A stretch of 64,000 nucleotides of DNA from Pholis gunnellus (GCA_910591455.2 OU342816.1:4544476-4608475), one strand, 5' to 3'. Shown: positions 50,758 to 63,207, counted from the first letter of the stretch. The notes: generated by a model from the sequence alone, not told the origin. Program-made: numbers and translations.

Positions 50758-50900
50758 GTCAATTTATTTGTATTGCCCAATACCACGAATCACAAATTTG
50801 CCTCAGAGGGCTTTACAGTCCATAATACAGCACATAATATCCTCTATCCTCAGACACTCGCATCGGAAAAGGAAAAACTCCCCCCCACAAAAAACTTCAA
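50758..50900 (-). mobile_element. Retroelement-like repeat, family E, minus orientation
   Basis: The + strand reads CAATTTATTTGTATTGCCCA, CACAAATTTGCCTCAGAGGG, CTTTACAGTCCATAATACAG, ATATCCTCTATCCTCAGACA and CGGAAAAGGAAAAACTCCC. The complementary series occurs at 63208-63312, where the 3' tail is AAATAAATTGAAATTG, so this copy runs on the minus strand. I recognise a common fish retroelement-tail pattern but cannot name it. Confidence 0.65.
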
Positions 50901-50960
50901 CTGGTAGGGAGACACAAACAGCGGTCACCTGGGTTAAAGTCCTGTTTGTTTGAGCCCTTA
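50901..50960 (+). repeat. Family C closing-motif fragment
   Basis: ACAAACAGCGGTCACCTGGG and TTAAAGTCCTGTTTGTTTGA follow directly on the family E copy. Together with family-C-like sequence at 50680-50750, they suggest the retroelement inserted into a family C element. Confidence 0.4.
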
Positions 50961-52865
50961 GTGGACTTTCTTGCTTGTTATTCTCGTTATTATTCGTCGT
51001 ATCTTTCTATAACGGCTTGATTGCTCAACATGCTACGTCACCTGCTCTGACCGAATATAAAACGTTTCTGTGGTTTGGCTTCTGGCCGAGGCTCCATCAA
51101 TGCTTCAAATGTTATTTTACAATTTTTTTTACATTAACATCTTCATCCAATCAGACGGTAGATTTATCCTGTTAAGATCCTTCCGTGAGCAAAATGTTGT
51201 CTTCTAGTGGTTAAATATCTGGAGCGACTCTCTACGGACAGATGAGTCCAACACAAATACAAAATGAGCCGTTAATGCAAAAGACAACAGATTAACAGCA
51301 GTTCTGCATTAACAGTGGATCAAATTAGCCCACACGTCTAGGAGAGACTGATTAATTCATCAGGAAGTGTTTGGCTGCAGACGCTGCTGCTAAACGTGCT
51401 GTAATCAGTTATTGAGTGTAAGGAAGTGTTGCCGCTTTGTGCCGCTGAAACGGGTGTTGCGTAACTTTATTCAGGAAATAAATGAGTGGCAGAGTGCGTT
51501 CACTCGTGGCTGCTTTTTTTCATCTCATAGCAGATTTCAGCACATGATTGGATGACATTCAGTGTGGGGAATGCAATAATGTGGAAAGTCTGAGGAGGGG
51601 AATATGTGTAGGTTGATAGGCAGGTAGTGAGGCATCAACCCTTGCGAGGTTATCACATTTCTCAGTCAGCATCATATTTCTGTCCCCCATCCTCCCCCAT
51701 TAGATAATTTTCTACCTGCACAAAGCTGCCCTCCTCCAACACACACACAGCCTTATGTGGCTATCTTCAAAACCTTTTATGGGTTTCGGGGACAAGACTA
51801 AGATAAGCCATATTTTCCACTGCAGGCCGCCTCCGTTTACCTGTCCCTCCCTCTTTCATGTTGTCACAGACAGAAATTGACAAGGTTTTATTACTATCTC
51901 CACCCTCCTTTCTTCTGTCTGCTTCTTTGCGATGCCTGCCAAGAGATTTGCCAAACCAATCCGTAGTAATGGACACGGCACTACCCAGCGTGAAGGATTG
52001 TACTGCCCAGTAGGCTACAGTTTCAAAGGAGGCAGTGGTGTGGAGAAGTTGCATCTTCCCACCACAGCTAAACTTTTGATTTTAATGATGCTCTCTCTGT
52101 GCCTTTAGTGAGTGTTCTTTGCAGCTGTTATTTGCAAAGCTGCACATCAAATCCTGTACACAAAAGATCAAGAGACGCACTGCAATGCGGTCCTGGGAGC
52201 AGAGACTCTTCAGGTCGTGTACGGTTTCATTAAATTCTTGGGACTTGAAGTCCTTGTGGGTTATGTGACGAGGAGAACAGAGTCTCAGCTCCTGCTTTCG
52301 TATCGATCCGGAGAGAACAAAAGCAACTTTCATGTTTGAGGCTGTTAACATGTTAACATGGATTTGCGGTTCCACATGTAGTCACGGCCATGTATTGACT
52401 GTAAACACTGGATGGCTGGAAGTCACAACAGAGCTGAGAGGGAGGAGTGAAACAGAAGGCAGTATTCATGATGGCGGATGGAAGGCCGAGCCATGCTGCT
52501 CTGTGCCAAAATAAATGCACCTTGGCAGCATTTCTCTCCTCTCTTCTTTGTGCAGCACAATGAGAGTAATGCTGAAGGAATAATGGGTCAGATAATGCAT
52601 TGGGAGCACATGGGGAAACAAGCCAATCTCAATGGAAGAATTGGGTTGATGCATATTCATATAACAAGGCAGCCATCCAGGACTGCTAATCTCATGACTG
52701 TAAATTTATTGTTTTTTCCACTTCCCTCCGGTGGCACGATATGCCCCGACACGTTTTTTAAATTCACTCTCATTACGTTTTCATTTGAAAGAGCGAAACC
52801 TTCACTGAGGCATCTGCAGCGACGTACTCCAGCGGCAGAGAGCTTCGAACTCAATGCACAGCACT

Positions 52866-52904
52866 CCCCGCCCGCCCGCCCGCCCGCCCGCCCGCCCGCC
52901 TGCC
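52866..52904. repeat. (CCCG)n microsatellite
   Basis: Nearly pure CCCG units, ~39 bp. This is an unusual, very GC-rich motif in AT-rich DNA. Confidence 0.93.
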
Positions 52905-55223
52905 AATGTAGCACATTGTTCAAGTGTTTTGGCAAACAATCACAAGAGCGGTCGCGTCGCCTGAAATTCAAATTTTCCCATCACAGGAAAAAGGACAACT
53001 GCTTGTTTTCACTTTCATGTCACAGGATTGATAAAGTCTCTGGTGGAATTTGACGTCAAGTTGTGTTTTTCGGCCCAGAAAGCTGGAAGTCCAGTTGACA
53101 TATAGACACTTGGATTTTAAGGAGAATTTGAAATGAAGGCAACCTTTGGCTGGCCAACACACTGCAGGACTCCACCCGTCCTTCTGCAATATTTCCCAGA
53201 TGGACTAACCCGTAGCTATGAGACCGGCCAGATCACTGTTTCTGTGAATGCCAGCTGTTGGTAAATATCACGCTGCAGGCGCTGTACTCGTGTAATCATA
53301 CTTCTTCTATGACTACATGCCTCATGGTCATATGCACATGTTGGCATGCATGTACCGTCTTTTTCATAGTCACTGATTGATATACTTACATGTACACAGA
53401 TCTATACAGACTGTTGCATGGAGAAGGCCCACATTTGTTGGTGGTTTTGTTAATGTTTGCTACTGTTTGCTCATCACTTTAGATGCAGAATTAAATTTAA
53501 GGCATTGTGCAACCAGAGAAGCGTCTTGACCTTGAGTACGGGTCGTAGTATAAAGAGTGGTGGTGGATGGGACTTTCACTCAGGGGACCAGAGGTCATGT
53601 ACTGTTTGTGAAAACCAAAGGTTGAGTTAGTTTTACTGGCGAAGGTATGTCACATGTCACGTGATGCTGATGTTAGGTGAGTAGAGTAGAGTTAGTGCTG
53701 CAGGGATGACCTGGTCAAACCTGGAAGTTAGCATCGCCCTGGTTCCCTCGACAAACATCCAATGGGATTGTTCCTTTGGATTGGGAGATTGGAGTGGAAG
53801 CCGTTTAAAAAACACATCAACTTCGAGACGAAGTTACAAGTTACAACCACATGCGTCAAGATACCAATCAAAAGGCGCCGGGCTCATTATAATGACACCT
53901 TCTACCCAAGTGGCCAAATATGAGGAGTAGGGATGAGATCACGTTGTTTGAAATGATGTTAAAACTTTTCTACCAGAATATATCAATCGAAGCTCATGCC
54001 AGGTCATAAGAATGCAGAAAGTCAAGGTTTCTTAACCTACAGGTTGTTTCTGATGGCCGCTGGTTAAATTGTAATTTATGGCCATTTTTTTAATGTGAAA
54101 CATAGTTTTGAATGTGTCAAATGTTTCCATGCCGGCTTTTAGAAATGCTTTGTGACTCCAGCTCCACATTGCAACCTGTAGATCAAGGAAGTATACGGTG
54201 TAATATTTCCAGTGGGGGCCATTCCCTCTGTAAACATTATGTGTGCTGTAGTGGAGGATGTTTAATGGAGTTCCACAGTGGGGTGTTCTTGCCCCCTGAC
54301 TATTTCTACTGTATCTCTTTAACAACATCAGGTGCTGTCTAACAAGTACAAATAGCATATGTGGTCAGTATCATCTGTAACAAGAGTCTGCACCTCCGCC
54401 CACCTGCATCCCTCCCCCCACCCCCCCTCCCCCCTACGCAGTGAAGCCCAGCTCATCACACCACCACGTGTGAAACCTTTCATTTCTTTTATCTCCTTTC
54501 TTTGTTCTTCTCGGGGGAGGAGTGGGCTCCAGAGCGGAGGTCTCCCGCTGCTGGAAGGTTGTTATGTTCGGCTGATTTAAATTGGGACAATTTTGAGCAC
54601 ACTCCTCAAAAACTGATGCCTCCCAGCAAACTAGGACAGATTTGTAATGGCCATTTGCTTTGCCCTCCCATGCTCTTTTAATGGCTGTTTAGCACCCCAG
54701 CCTCACAGCCCTGCACCGAGTCATGAACTCTCGTTTCTTTTCTTTTTACATTTTAAGGAGAGCGGACGGATCCTCAAACCATTTGGTCTGGTTCGGTAGC
54801 AATGAACAACCCGGTTGAACCGGGCATACATTCCTTGTTAAAATAGTCTGGATGAAGTGAATTTTTTAACCATATCCAAGAAACGTAATTCTCTCCTCGT
54901 GGTTGTCTTTGTTTACTCCTCTGTGGGAGGTGTTTTGTTTAAGAAAGCAGTTCTTCTTGTAGCACAAGAAAGCGTCCCGCAGCAGAGGGAGCAGGAGAGA
55001 CGGAGCAGTGGTGTTATTTCAGGATCAGGCTTGGCGCCTCCTCTATGAGTTGTTGTTGTTTTCTACAAACTGGATCTTGTTCAGACCATTATCAGCCCCA
55101 AAGGATCAAATCTGCTAACTATTATTTTTGCACACTGACCCTCTGGTTCAACTTAGCCCTACTTTACTTCCCGGGGTTGTCCTCACAGGGTTTCTTATGT
55201 CGTTAACAACCAGGATTTAAATG

Positions 55224-55275
55224 GCAGTTATTCCCAAACACTGGGTCGGGACCCACAGGGGGGGTCGCAGGAGTT
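55224..55275 (+). repeat. hAT-like terminal segment
   Basis: TTCCCAAACACTGGGTCGGG followed by ACCCACAGGGGGGGTCGC resembles the start shared by many Charlie/hAT elements (a TTCCCAAACTGGGGGTCGCGACCC-like theme, recalled rather than searched). There is no transposase nearby. Confidence 0.4.
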
Positions 55276-55479
55276 TATATTCTGGTGGCTAAATAAATGA
55301 GCAGAATTTCTTCCATAGTCTTTTATTTCACATTTATTTCACCTTTGGGCCACATAAGGGAGCCTGGATGTTTGTATTGTGATAATTGTAGCCCACTGCT
55401 AACATTGAATCTAATAAGAAAGGCTAGCGTGCATTCCGTTTAACTGATGAAAGAGCCCGTTAACTCAGTTTAAATGCAT

Positions 55480-55710
55480 TTATTTGGTCTCATTTTTTAA
55501 GTATTTATCTTGTATATTTTTTCAACAACACATGCATCATCAAACGTAGATCTATTCTCAATGACTTTTTACCCGTTCAAGATAATATAAGAGGATGTGG
55601 AAATGGCTGTAAAGACGGTCATGAAGGTTTATATTTAAACACAACTTTGTTTGAGGATTTATAGGAATGTCATATTGTTACCTGGAACATGATGGGTTGT
55701 CATTTTAAAA
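55480..55710 (+). repeat. Dispersed repeat, family D (copy 2)
   Basis: AACAACACATGCATCATC, TGGAAATGGCTGTAAAGACG, GGATTTATAGGAATGTCATA and GGAACATGATGGGTTGTCAT align in order with copy 1 near 29.5-29.7 kb. The hAT-like segment at 55.2 kb lies just upstream and may be the start of the same element. Confidence 0.5.
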
Positions 55711-56603
55711 AAAATAATGTGCATAAACCGGGTTTGTTTACTCTTTTGCAGCGATGGTGCCACAAACCCCATATGAGTAATTAACTAGTATAATATTAAG
55801 TTATGTTATCAGAGGAATATTCATACATAATGAAGAAATAGGACGCAGGTGGAAAACAACTGTGATGTTTCACACTACAAACCATACGCATCATTATTTA
55901 CTTCCCTCATTAGCGGCGGGTGGAGAGTAAGAGAGGCGCTATATGAAGTTTCAACTACTTAGAATTCGTATTGACCACAGTTAATTGCTTCTCCGTCAAT
56001 ATATCCTCCATTAGCTCTCTACCCACCCACAAAGCAACGCTCAAGGACTGCAATAATCCCTGAGCACTCCGGCCCACAGAGTGGAGGCTATTTGAAAGGT
56101 ATTTGACACTCAAGATCTACAACTTGACAGGTTCTTGTATATTTAAAGGTATCTAGACTGATGGGGACGGAGAATGTGTTCTTTTTCCTTTTAAAAAATA
56201 CACGAGGGCATAATTAATATACTGCCTAAGTACTCACTTTCTGTTATTCTTAATGTACTATATTGTTTAGTCAGAAAGAGGGCTCAGGTGTATTCATGGT
56301 TTGTATAGGTTGTTGAGGATGATTAGTATCCATGGAAAATGCCCGCTCTCTGATTGGCTGCCTGTATTTGTTCATGTCCTGGATGGGGACACCTCATTTA
56401 TACGGTATATGTGATCGGTCAACCGCTTGAACATTGTTCAAGCTGATTCGTACGTTAAACAGCTGTCAACCGATGGCCTCACCAGTTATCCTTAATACCC
56501 TTTTCCACTCAAAGTAGCGCATTCATGCAGGTTTATTTGAAACGGAAAAACAGCTAAAAACGGGCGCTGGACTCCTTTGGCTTGGAAGAGAACATGTACA
56601 TTG

Positions 56604-56787
56604 TTACCTTGATGAATTATAAAATCCCTGTTCCCACTGGAGACACAAGCCAAATGTTAGTTGGTGTTGATGGGTTTTTTGTCAAGTGGGAAAGAGGCTT
56701 TATTGGACCTAAGGCCCCTTTCCCACTGGACAAAAACCCACTAGCATCCACCAACATCTGGCTTGTGTCTCCAGTGGGAAAGGTTAC
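56604..56787. repeat. Long near-perfect hairpin (palindromic, MITE-like)
   Basis: The left arm 56632-56702 (starting TCCCACTGGAGACACAAGCC) is the reverse complement, at roughly 85 percent by eye, of 56710-56780 (ending GGCTTGTGTCTCCAGTGGGA). The loop is about 7 nt (TTGGACC). Outer pairs GTTACCTT / AAGGTTAC extend the stem to 56604-56787 with a ~20-nt bulge on the left. A 77-residue frame (56582-56815) across it is incidental. The layout fits a snap-back MITE or a recent inverted duplication. Confidence 0.85.
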
Positions 56788-59643
56788 AATCGGCATTCAA
56801 TTCTGTGGCAAATGACTCTGCAGTGCTCATGATGGGAGCATCACACCCGGGTAGACATTTGCACTACTTTTCCGGCGCAGTGCTGTGCGACGTGTGTTGA
56901 AGTACAAATTTGTTGTTGTACTAATTTCGTTGTGAAAAGTATTTCAGAGTCAAACTGATGACACACACAAAAAGATAGTGTTAATGTAAGCAGCTTCCCC
57001 TTTTTCCTTTTGTTAGTGGTGTTAGACTCTGCAGGAGAAGTACTTTTATTTTTTCTGTATCTGACCTCCTGATCGTGCATTATTTAAACAGAATAGATAA
57101 AAGATACCCAACAAAAGGGATTTTTATCTCTTCGTGTTCTTTGCCGTTTTGGCCACATTTGCACTTGAATTTTCTTCAGCTGCTCCTGAAAACCACAGAC
57201 TACCATCTTTGTTTCCACACCATTAGCAGAGATCAAATGAATGTGTTATCATTGAGCGACTTATCTTTTTTTTTTTTTTAATGGTCACACAAACTAAACA
57301 GCACAAACTCCAGGCTGTTGCTTTCATCAAAGCTCATTAAGAGCATCAATATAACTAAGAAACACCTGCGCCAAAGGTGTCTGGTTACTCCGTGAGAAGT
57401 TATTGGAAACCTGTCATCCAATAAGAATCAAGAATTCTCAGTGGCGTATCAATTTGCCATCCATGTAAACATAATAACCCATTGATAAAATGATATTGAG
57501 TACTAAATGACTCATTTGGCCTCACAAGCCATTCTCTCACTGTTTCCTGTGAGTGAAGCAATTACCCTGAAGGCCTGTTTTCTCCTTGTACTAAGTACAT
57601 GTACACCACCTGTACTTTGACTCTAAGCACACGTATTAATCTTTAACATTTCATAATTACTATAAAAAAAAAGGTCTATGTAATGGCAGTAATTATGATA
57701 TGTGACACGGCAGAGGAGATCCTCTCCAGCTCCCCCTCACACGCCAACCTGACATGTGATCCGTCATTCGCCTGTACTGCACAATACCTGCCGGTGCCTT
57801 GGAAAGCTGATAGTCTGACCCGTATTTGAATCAACTCTTTAATCCACTGAGATTCCACGTTTGGGGATCAGACAGTGTCAGCGCAAAAAATCATTCTGCC
57901 AAGAAAATCACCCGTTTGCCAAGAGCAACAGATACTCCCCGCTTCAGTGAAAGTATGCGCAGCACTCTGCGAGGTGAGACAGCGTGATAGAGTCCAACAG
58001 CTGAGTATTACAGCACACAGCAAGACGAGTCAGCGTTTTGTTAAGTTTAAAACGTATAAACCGGGTTGCACCAACAAGGCTTCATTTAGTCTGAGATTAG
58101 TTCTAACCGAAGGTCAGTTAGTTCGCCGAACGCTACTGATGAAGAGAACAGAAGCTCTGATTTCTCCTCCTTTTGAGAAACACCTTAATGGAGCAATATG
58201 GCTAAATAATTGAAGATTGAAAAAAAAACCCGCAGAAAACAGCACAGTAAGGAAAACACTTTGTTCAGAGTCAGGACAAAAAAAAAAAAGAGTGTGTTGG
58301 TCCAATCTTCCTGTTCTGCTCCATGACAGTTTTCATGCTGAACCGGTATCTTGGGAGAAATCCAGCAGCAGCATCAAAAAATTCAATTGGGTTGAAATGA
58401 AAAATGGCTTTTCAACCCTTTCCGATCACATCCCGAGTCATATAGTGCACCTATTTAAAATATATATTATATCACGTATATACAATTTCTTTGTATTTTT
58501 ATATCAAAATCCAATCTTTTTGTCTTCCTGCAAAACTAAATGTGACGTGTGCTTACGTAAGCTTTCAACCAATAGCATCATGGCGTCTTTAACTTCATTA
58601 TTTTTGCTCAATTGATCTCAGGCTGATATAAGGCAGCCATCGTAAACGGTAAACCCTCCTAAGTGTGAGTTTAAAGTTAATCCTGGATCACATTTGAAAT
58701 TATAGTTTAAAGTTTTGATGCAACAGAATTAAATCTAATGTCTAAAGAGACTTCGTTCTTTATTCTAAGCTAGTTTTAAAGTTTGGTGCAACATGATTTC
58801 AAGTTATAATCTGGTTTAAAAATGAATCCCTGTTGTTGCAGCCCAGCCATAGAGGTTCCAGACTGTAAAGAAAGAAATGTGTGATTGGTATACAAGAACT
58901 ACATCATGAGTCCAAAATAAATTGTATTGATTGTCCATGATTTTAAAAGTGAAACCAAACACACACGCTGTCAGACTGTTTGAACCGTATCCTCTGCTGA
59001 GTCACCGCAATGTGTTCCGTGTTATTCCGTTGTAATTGAAGAGTTTAAGGTTAAATTGTTCATCAAATTGAAGAAGTTCACAGTCGGTAATGCTTTGATT
59101 GCTTCTGTCCAGTTCACCGTAGTGATCGGTGATCAATAAAAACAAACTATATTTACAACCAATGCGCAGGAGGCGACATTTCCCTCAAACATTTCTTCAG
59201 TTTTCGGGTAAAATACCATTAAGATTAACCTGATAATTCCACCTAGATGATTTATCAAGGGATCACACAGAGAGTGGGCTCATCTTGCTTTCCTGTTATC
59301 AGATAATTATGAATTCAAAAACATATCGCCTTCAGACGAAAGCAGGACGTACCATTCTCTTATAAAACACTGTTACCAGGCAACAAGCCTAAGCCTAGCA
59401 AGGTGTGCGAATGCATTTGCTGAGAATATTAGCACTTCATTTACTTAAGGAAATTGCTACATGTCACCAGAAAGGAGGGGGTTAATTATTCCCTGCCATT
59501 GAAACCCGAGACAGACACAAGCATTGAAATTGTATTCATAGCGAGCGGAGGATTGCTTGGCTTCGGCTCTAGTAGTTATTCTGCTCTCACAGCCCAACAT
59601 CACAGAGTGCCTTTTGTGCAGCGAATGCCATTTCTGTTTTTTA

Positions 59644-59662
59644 GGGGGGGGGGGGGGGGGGG
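59644..59662. repeat. Poly-G tract (19)
   Basis: Nineteen consecutive G. Confidence 0.92.
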
Positions 59663-59833
59663 CTCATCCACTGTCACAACCAGAGTATTGAAAAAAACAT
59701 GTCCTGTGATGTAAAATAGGCTGAGCAGCATCCCAGTAGTGCGACAAAGTGCGAAAGCAGCATCATCTATAACTCCAACTGAAGCCCACTTAAGTACACA
59801 GCAAGCGTGTTAACTTGTTCAGCAGCATCGATG

Positions 59834-59844
59834 CCCCCCCCCCC
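59834..59844. repeat. Poly-C tract (11)
   Basis: Eleven consecutive C, then TTCCCC. Confidence 0.85.
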
Positions 59845-60496
59845 TTCCCCTTATCATCATGTGCTGCAGTTAATTGAGGCCTAATGAAACGGGCAGACTG
59901 AGGATGTGGAAGCGGCTCAGCCTTCAAACACTCTCTCTCCCTTTCCGTCCCTATCTGTCCCCAACCCACCTCCCTGCCGTAGTGGACTTCAGAGAGCTCG
60001 GTGTGGGAGAGCAAATCAATTGGAACTGACAACAGGTCCTCCAACACCCTCACTGTCCCGCCTCCTGGTGTCGCGGCTGTATGTGTGCTGCCTCCCCTCG
60101 GGGGGGCCCCGGCGTTGTCTGGTGTGGAGGAAGGTTGAGGGGAATGGCTTGTGCTTACGGCGCTCAAACACCTGGGCCCAGTGTGGCTGCTGCCTCTCAT
60201 GTTTTACAGCGTTAAAGCTTCACTGGGCAACGGTTTATGAGTGGAAATACACCCCTCAGCTAAAGAGGGGGTAGAGGACAGAGAGAACATCTCTTCTCTA
60301 CTGTACATAAATGTTGTATTGCTTGAGTTTGAAATTGACCACCTAAACACAGTTCCATCATATTGATTTTGTGTCTTGTTAAAGCCAGCTTGTTAGCTTC
60401 CCTGCTAACTTTGACTGACTTGTTGTAAACACGTTCCGGTCACAAAGCATTGCCAACGAAATAATAATGATTGGTTTGAAAAAGGCTGCTTAACGC

Positions 60497-60605
60497 GATA
60501 TTCAGAGCAAATCTATTGCCTCTGCACGGCTCTCAACATGACAACAGCTGAGTTGGTGGTTCGCAGCTAACAGCGCTGACAGCGCTAACAGTGCAGACGC
60601 CTGCA
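60497..60605 (+). repeat. Dispersed repeat, family B (copy 4)
   Basis: TTCAGAGCAAATCTATTGCC, GCACGGCTCTCAACATGACA, ACAGCTGAG, then CAGCTAACAGCGCTGACAGC. Same orientation as copy 1. Confidence 0.65.
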
Positions 60606-60638
60606 ACAGTGCCGAGACGATGGGTGATGGGTTTTTTT

Positions 60639-60653
60639 GGGGGGGGGGGGGGG
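60639..60653. repeat. Poly-G tract (15)
   Basis: Fifteen G immediately after a run of seven T. Confidence 0.9.
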
Positions 60654-60884
60654 TTCTTCCGGCTCACTGCTCTCGTGTTTTTTCATGCTTTGAAGGGACG
60701 AGGACGCTGTTATTGTCGCTGTCACTGTAAATATCGACACGCTTCATGAACACATCATCGAAACGGGGAACAGATCCACTCTACGGCTACTGCGTGTGTT
60801 TCTTACGCAAGTGGCTTTGAGTGTGGGATCGGTTGAGCGTTTGGGGACGGACACAATTGAGATTCCGTCCCGGCCCTTTACTAA

Positions 60885-60896
60885 CCCCCCCCCCCC
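60885..60896. repeat. Poly-C tract (12)
   Basis: Twelve consecutive C. Confidence 0.85.
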
Positions 60897-61340
60897 ATCT
60901 CCAGCTGCTACAGTCCTGGCTGGTTTCGCTGAGTTCCACGCTCTTCCCTGAGATTTACTGTCTCCTACCCTGGCTGGTATTTCACGGTTTAATGACCAGC
61001 AATCGCTCCCATCATCAGGGTCAGCAGCAATTACATCCACTTTGCCTCAGCTCAAGCAAATGCAACTTAGTTTGCTGCCTCTGGGATTCTCTTGGTTTAG
61101 AATTCCAGTGCTCACTAAATGTGCTATGACTATAGATTAGAAATTATAAAGCAAGATTATATTCTAACCCCCCCCGGATATTTCCTCCAACTCACTGTGC
61201 TTGTTTATGAGCTCACTGGATTTGGCTCTGAATCTGTAGAGGAAGCACTCACGCTCACTACTGGATGATATTTACAGTTGGAACAAAACCCCCCCGCATC
61301 ACCGTCCTCTATGAATACACAGTGCATGGACGTCAACACT

Positions 61341-61380
61341 CTGCTCTCTCTCTCTCTCTTTCGCTCGCTCTCTCTCTCTA
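61341..61380. repeat. (TC)n microsatellite
   Basis: TC run with a TTTCGCTCGC interruption. Confidence 0.88.
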
Positions 61381-61748
61381 ATAGGCTGGAACATGAAAAC
61401 AAAGCTGTCTTCAATGGCCATGGCTGTGTATTGGTAATTAGAAGTTCCCTAATTAGCTTAAAGTCTGCACAGAATCTGGGAAAGGCTGCCGGTGGAGGTG
61501 GATTTTAGCAGAAGGACAAATTAATCTTCAACGTGTTGCTGGAAATCGTGTTTTATTCCGACTGTCTCTGTCACTTTCTCACACTGTGCAAAGCTAAAAG
61601 GTTTTTTAAAATATATTATCGTGCTGCTCACCACTCCTCACCTCTCTCACTCGTCCTCACCTCCATCATTACATTACATTACAGTCGTAAGAGCATCTCC
61701 TTTGTTAAACAAGCGTTTAAGAGCATAAACCACAGAAACAACGTACAG

Positions 61749-62556
61749 AAACAAACTAATACAATAAGAGCAACAAACTAGTATGAATACAATAAGAGCA
61801 ACACACTAGTATGAATACAATAAGAGCAACAAACTAGTATGAATACAATAAGAGCAACAAACTAGTATGAATACAATAAGAGCAACAAACTAGTATGAAT
61901 ACAATAAGAGCAACAAACTAGTATGAAAACAATAAGAGCAACAAACTAGTATGAATACAATAAATGCAACAAACTAGTATGAATACAATAAGAGCAACAA
62001 ACTAGTATGAATACAATAAATGCAACAAACTAGTATGAATACAATAAGAGCAACAAACTAGTGTGAATACAATAAATGCAACAAACTAGTATGAATACAA
62101 TAAGAGCAACACACTAGTATGAATACAATAAGAGCAACATACTAGTATGAATACAATAAGAGCAACAAACTAGTATGAAAACAATAAGAGCAACAAACTA
62201 GTATGAAAACAATAAGAGCAACAAACTAGTATGAATACAATAAGAGCAACAAACTAGTATGAGAACAATAAGAGCAACAAACTAGTATGAATACAATAAG
62301 AGCAACACACTAGTATGAATACAATAAGAGCAACATACTAGTATGAATACAATAAGAGCAACACACTAGTATGAATAGAATAAGAGCAACAAACTAGTAT
62401 GAAAACAATAAGAGCAACACACTAGTATGAATACAATAAGAGCAACAAACTAGTATGAGAACAATAAGAGCAACAAACTAGTATGAGAACAATAAGAGCA
62501 ACACACTAGTATGAAAACAATAAGAGCAACAAACTAGTATGAGAACAATAAGAGCT
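61749..62556 (+). repeat. 28-bp-unit minisatellite, about 29 copies
   Basis: The unit is ATGAATACAATAAGAGCAAC plus AAACTAGT. Variants are confined to a few positions: GAATAC/GAAAAC/GAGAAC, AAGAGC/AAATGC, and CAAACT/CACACT/CATACT. The AAATGC variant occurs only in the left third, and GAGAAC only in the right half. A CACAC-then-CATAC pair recurs 196 bp (7 units) apart (about 62109 and 62305). The array is preceded by TTACATTACATTACAGTCGT, a fish-repeat-like lead. The period is not a multiple of three, so no long frame results. Confidence 0.95.
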
Positions 62557-62740
62557 GAGTGGGCGGCTCAGGGTAGCACTTCTTGATCATCTCTCCTCTC
62601 CTGTAATCTCTCCACTAATCGCCTCCTCTACTCTACACGTGGCAAAAAAAACACACATTTATTTTGACACCAGAGCCAGACTGACAAATAATTTCCTTCA
62701 GCAGCAACATTCACATTAATTTGGTTTGGAAAGAAACCGT

Positions 62741-62753
62741 GGGGGGGGGGGGG
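62741..62753. repeat. Poly-G tract (13)
   Basis: Thirteen consecutive G. Confidence 0.88.
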
Positions 62754-63207
62754 CAGTGAATAATGAGTTAGCGCTGGCCGGCCCCGTGTATCCTGCTGCG
62801 AAAGTCAAGCTTGACGTTGTCGAAACACTTTGCTTTGATAATTCACTCCACGACGCGACGCTGCCGTGTTCACGCTCAGCGTGAGGATGCACACATTACC
62901 CAGAGAGGCCTTGATAGACTTCTAGAACACAACCATGATTACGGTCCGGCGTGCGGTCGGCTGTAATTACACCACTGGGATGATTGCTGAATCTCCTGCA
63001 CATTTTCATCCTCGGATACTGTAGCATACAAGCCCATATGACTATGAAATGAGGACAGAGACTTATCTGAAAGGCAGCAGTTAGTTTTAAAGGGACAGTC
63101 CTTAATGTTTTGTTTTCTGTAGCGCACCTCTAAGGCTTCAGAGGGAAAGATCGATATCAATTTAAACTGTGTGTGTTGGTTGTGTTTGTGTTTGTTTCTG
63201 CTCTGGT

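Noticed and set aside
52478..53053. A 191-codon frame on the + strand as a gene
   Set aside because: It passes through the (CCCG)n array, which gives a Pro/Ala run, has no recognisable domain, and sits in the likely intron 2. Its length is within chance given the array.
56582..56815. A 77-codon frame with internal symmetry as a small protein
   Set aside because: It covers the long hairpin, so its apparent internal repetition comes from the inverted repeat, not from selection on protein.
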